DNA from: Dialister sp.
GTDB taxonomy: Bacteria > Bacillota > Negativicutes > Veillonellales > Dialisteraceae
Length of the DNA: 8,593 bases
Reading direction: 5' to 3'
Assembly (NCBI GenBank): GCA_022722495.1
Contig: JAIJLI010000062.1
Span: 1 to 8,593, forward strand
In this document: positions 6,602 to 8,593 of the stretch, one piece after another
How the letters are laid out: the number at the start of each line of letters is the position of its first letter
Numbering within the stretch: the stretch's first letter is position 1
Notes under the pieces: generated by a model
What the model saw: the letters and a program-made list of their open reading frames with translations, nothing else
Database searches by the model: none
Told to the model about the DNA's origin: nothing
Position numbers and translations under genes: made by a program

Positions 6602-6665
6602 AACAACTATATCTACCTTTTTACATCTATCACATCAGAAGAAGAGAAAGGAAGCACCTAAATCA

Positions 6666-8384
6666 ATGGATATTAATTATTTACTGGTGAATGGTCATGT
6701 GTACAATGCATATCTGAAACGATTTGTGGATGCTGATGTGGCCATCAGCGGGAACCGTTTCTGCTATGTAGGGAAAAATGAGCTGCCGATCCAGCCGAAG
6801 CAGGTCATCGATGTATCTGGGAAATACCTCATTCCCGGACTTGTCGACTGCCACATGCATATAGAGAGTACGATGTCAGCGCCACGCACGTTCATGCACG
6901 GAGCGGTAAGAAACGGCGTAACGACGCTTATTGCTGAGCCTCATGAGATCGCAAATGTCTTCGGCCTCGAAGGGATTCGTGCGATGCTCCGCACCACGCA
7001 AGAAGGTCCGTGTGAAGTCTTTATAGCTATTCCAAGCTCTGTGCCGTCGACCAATGAACAGCTCGAAACGACAGGCGGCATCATTGATAACGATGCCGTG
7101 GAAGCACTGATGCACACCGATCATGTAATTTGTCTTGGCGAAGTCATGAATTGCCATGATCTCATCCAGCATCCGGAAGGAAAGACAAGCCGTTTGATTC
7201 GTCAGATCCGCTATGGATGTCCGTATTTTCCCCTAGAAGGGCACTGCCCGCGATTCGAGGGCTGGGAACTTGCGCAGATCCTCATGAGCGGTGTGAATTC
7301 AGACCACACCGACCAAAGTCTGTCCGGCCTTAAGCAGCGGATTGAAAATGGCATGTTTGTACAACTGCAGGATAAAACACTCAAACCTGAGTTTTTGCAA
7401 TATTTAAAGGAAAACCAACTTTTCGAACACTTCGCACTGGTGACAGATGACACCATGCCGGATGCCTTCATGAAGCGCGGACAACTGAATTACCTGGTCA
7501 AGAAAGCGATGCACCTCGGCCTCACGCCCGAGCAAGCGATCTATGTATCGACTTTTACCCCGGCACGGCGCATGGGACTTCGCGATAAGGGCAGCATCGC
7601 TCCAGGGAAGATTGCAGATTTTGTCATTCTTTCCGATGTGCGTGAATTTGCGATCGAAAGCACCTGGTGCCAGGGACATCGTGTCTACCAAAAGGGCGAT
7701 CCATGGCCGGAAGAAGAACGGGACACCTCCTTCCCTGAAAAATTCTATCATAGCGTCCATGTATCAGAGAAAAAAGAATCAGATTTCATCTTAAAAGCTC
7801 CGATCGAAGAAGGGAGCGTGATCTGTCGCATCCTGGAAGTACAGCCGCACACCACCTTTATCAAAGGAAAACAGGCAGAGCTTCCTGTGCATCATGGAGA
7901 AGTCGACTGGGAACACAGCCCGTACAATCTCGCCGTGGTCTTTGAACGACACGGGAAAAATGGCGGACACGGTCTGGCTCTGGTCGGCGGATGCGCGATG
8001 AAGGAAGGCGCCGCGGCTACCACGTATGCACATGATCATCATAATCTCCTTGTCATAGGGCAGACGAAAGAAGATATGAAAGAGGCCGCAAATGCCGTCA
8101 TACATGCACAGGGCGGCTATGCTGTTTCTGTGGAAGGGAAAGTGCAGGCCTTTGCACCGCTGCCCATAGCAGGGATTCTCTCTGACCGGCCGCTTCCCAT
8201 TTTGGGGAGACAGATGGCGCAAGTCCATCGCGTGCTTTCCGAATGTGGTTATGAGAATGACAACATTATCATGTCGCTCAGTACCCTATCTCTTCCTGTG
8301 ACACCATTCTATAAACTGACTGATAGGGGAATCATTGATGTAGAACATGGAACAATCGCTCCACTCATTCTAGGACAACGCTGA
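6666..8384 (+). CDS. ade: Adenine deaminase
   Basis: Ade hydrolyses adenine to hypoxanthine and ammonia for purine salvage. From ATG 6666 the product is 572 residues, close to the 577-588 of B. subtilis and E. coli enzymes. It is an amidohydrolase: PGLVDCHMHIES gives metal ligands His63 and His65. AEPHEIANV (90-98) is the family signature with Glu where I remember Asp. GEVMN has the bridging Glu159. His193 (GHCPRFEG) and His214 (SDH) follow, with catalytic Asp261 in LVTDD. The adenine deaminase C-terminal domain shows AHDHHN (455-460) and PLPIAGILSD (498-507). The frame is open back to a TTG at 6540, but that extension is encoded by repeat copy 2 and has no family match; AAAGGAAG (6647-6654) supports ATG 6666. 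The last three codons and the stop lie inside repeat copy 3. It pairs functionally with the upstream purine permease. Confidence 0.95.
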   Translation: MDINYLLVNGHVYNAYLKRFVDADVAISGNRFCYVGKNELPIQPKQVIDVSGKYLIPGLVDCHMHIESTMSAPRTFMHGAVRNGVTTLIAEPHEIANVFGLEGIRAMLRTTQEGPCEVFIAIPSSVPSTNEQLETTGGIIDNDAVEALMHTDHVICLGEVMNCHDLIQHPEGKTSRLIRQIRYGCPYFPLEGHCPRFEGWELAQILMSGVNSDHTDQSLSGLKQRIENGMFVQLQDKTLKPEFLQYLKENQLFEHFALVTDDTMPDAFMKRGQLNYLVKKAMHLGLTPEQAIYVSTFTPARRMGLRDKGSIAPGKIADFVILSDVREFAIESTWCQGHRVYQKGDPWPEEERDTSFPEKFYHSVHVSEKKESDFILKAPIEEGSVICRILEVQPHTTFIKGKQAELPVHHGEVDWEHSPYNLAVVFERHGKNGGHGLALVGGCAMKEGAAATTYAHDHHNLLVIGQTKEDMKEAANAVIHAQGGYAVSVEGKVQAFAPLPIAGILSDRPLPILGRQMAQVHRVLSECGYENDNIIMSLSTLSLPVTPFYKLTDRGIIDVEHGTIAPLILGQR

Positions 8385-8521
8385 TTCAATCGCAGAGTCA
8401 GCTTCTACAGGAATTTTTATACATGGCTGCGTCATAGCTTTCCTTAAAGAGCTCGCTATTCGTGTCAGTTTTATTCCTCGCCATATATAAGAATCCAAGA
8501 GTAAAATGATCAGCCCCTGTC
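8372..8521 (-). repeat. MITE-like palindromic repeat, copy 3 (degenerate)
   Basis: The left end AGGACAACGCTGATTCAATCG matches the left end of copy 2 with one extra base, and the following CAGAGTCAG is shared. Inside, TCCTTAAAGAGCTCG and AGAATCCAAGAGTAAAAT match the corresponding parts of copy 2 (TCCTTAAATAGCTCG, AAAATCCAAGAATGAAAT). The far end is eroded: about 14 bases seem to be missing before GATCAGC, and the terminal GTTTCCT is not recognisable, so the right border is approximate and no target duplication was found. It has the same orientation as copy 2, so ade is bracketed by directly repeated elements. Its first bases encode the ade stop codon. Confidence 0.75.
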
Positions 8522-8565
8522 AAGGTAGACATGGCAAATATCTAAAAAATTACTGCCGTAAATTT

Positions 8566-8591
8566 CATGTTGGTGTTTGAGTATCAACATG
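8566..8591. other. Small hairpin near the window edge
   Basis: CATGTTGGT (8566-8574) pairs with ATCAACATG (8583-8591) through nine pairs including one wobble, around an 8-base loop. No T tract follows within the window, so it is not a clear terminator. It could be an operator-like palindrome or part of a leader of a gene beyond the edge. Bases 8522-8565 show nothing else recognisable. Confidence 0.35.
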
Positions 8592-8593
8592 GG

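Noticed and set aside
6540..6665. N-terminal extension of ade from a TTG at 6540
   Set aside because: The extra 42 codons are mostly encoded by repeat copy 2, have no adenine deaminase similarity, and lack a ribosome binding site; ATG 6666 with AAAGGAAG fits the family length.
1..8521. CRISPR array or integron attC sites as an explanation for the repeats
   Set aside because: The copies are long, far apart and partly inverted, with no short spacers; they lack the GTTRRRY/RYYYAAC ends of attC sites and no integrase is present.

Overview
The window looks like chromosome from a diderm Firmicute (Negativicutes such as Dialister, Megasphaera, Selenomonas or Veillonella relatives). It combines outer-membrane and lipid A genes (Skp/OmpH-like chaperones, lpxD) with strong Firmicutes-type AGGAGG ribosome binding sites, and with an AzgA-type purine permease and an adenine deaminase of the Bacillus/Clostridia kind. 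The genus is an inference; no rRNA or other marker is present.

Layout. Bases 1-163 are a 163-bp palindromic, MITE-like repeat (copy 1). Bases 195-4501 are a tightly packed plus-strand operon: an exported protein with three roughly 90-residue POTRA-like repeats and a beta-rich C-terminus, three consecutive OmpH/Skp-like proteins (one with a signal peptide, two lipoproteins), and lpxD. A clear intrinsic terminator follows at 4521-4553. Bases 4554-5031 are mostly non-coding, with a doubtful reverse-strand transposase remnant and then a strong sigma70-type promoter flanked by two palindromes. Bases 5032-6360 encode an NCS2/AzgA-family purine permease. Copy 2 of the repeat (6439-6601, opposite orientation, also 163 bp) lies between it and ade, the adenine deaminase (6666-8384). 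A third, degenerate copy begins at 8372 and supplies the ade stop codon. The window ends in non-coding sequence with a small hairpin.

How the genes work together. The first operon is an outer-membrane biogenesis block: periplasmic or membrane-tethered chaperones, a probable outer-membrane protein, and the N-acyltransferase of lipid A synthesis. The second block is a purine salvage pair: the permease is likely to import a purine base, and Ade converts adenine to hypoxanthine and ammonia. I see no purine riboswitch in the 5' leader of the permease, so any control is more likely through a protein binding the palindromes around its promoter.

The least ordinary content is the repeat family. All three copies sit at gene borders, the two intact ones are exactly the same length, and copy 2 has a near-perfect 8-bp target duplication, which points to a mobilised non-autonomous element. 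I saw no CRISPR array, tRNA, rRNA, or defence or biosynthetic cassette.
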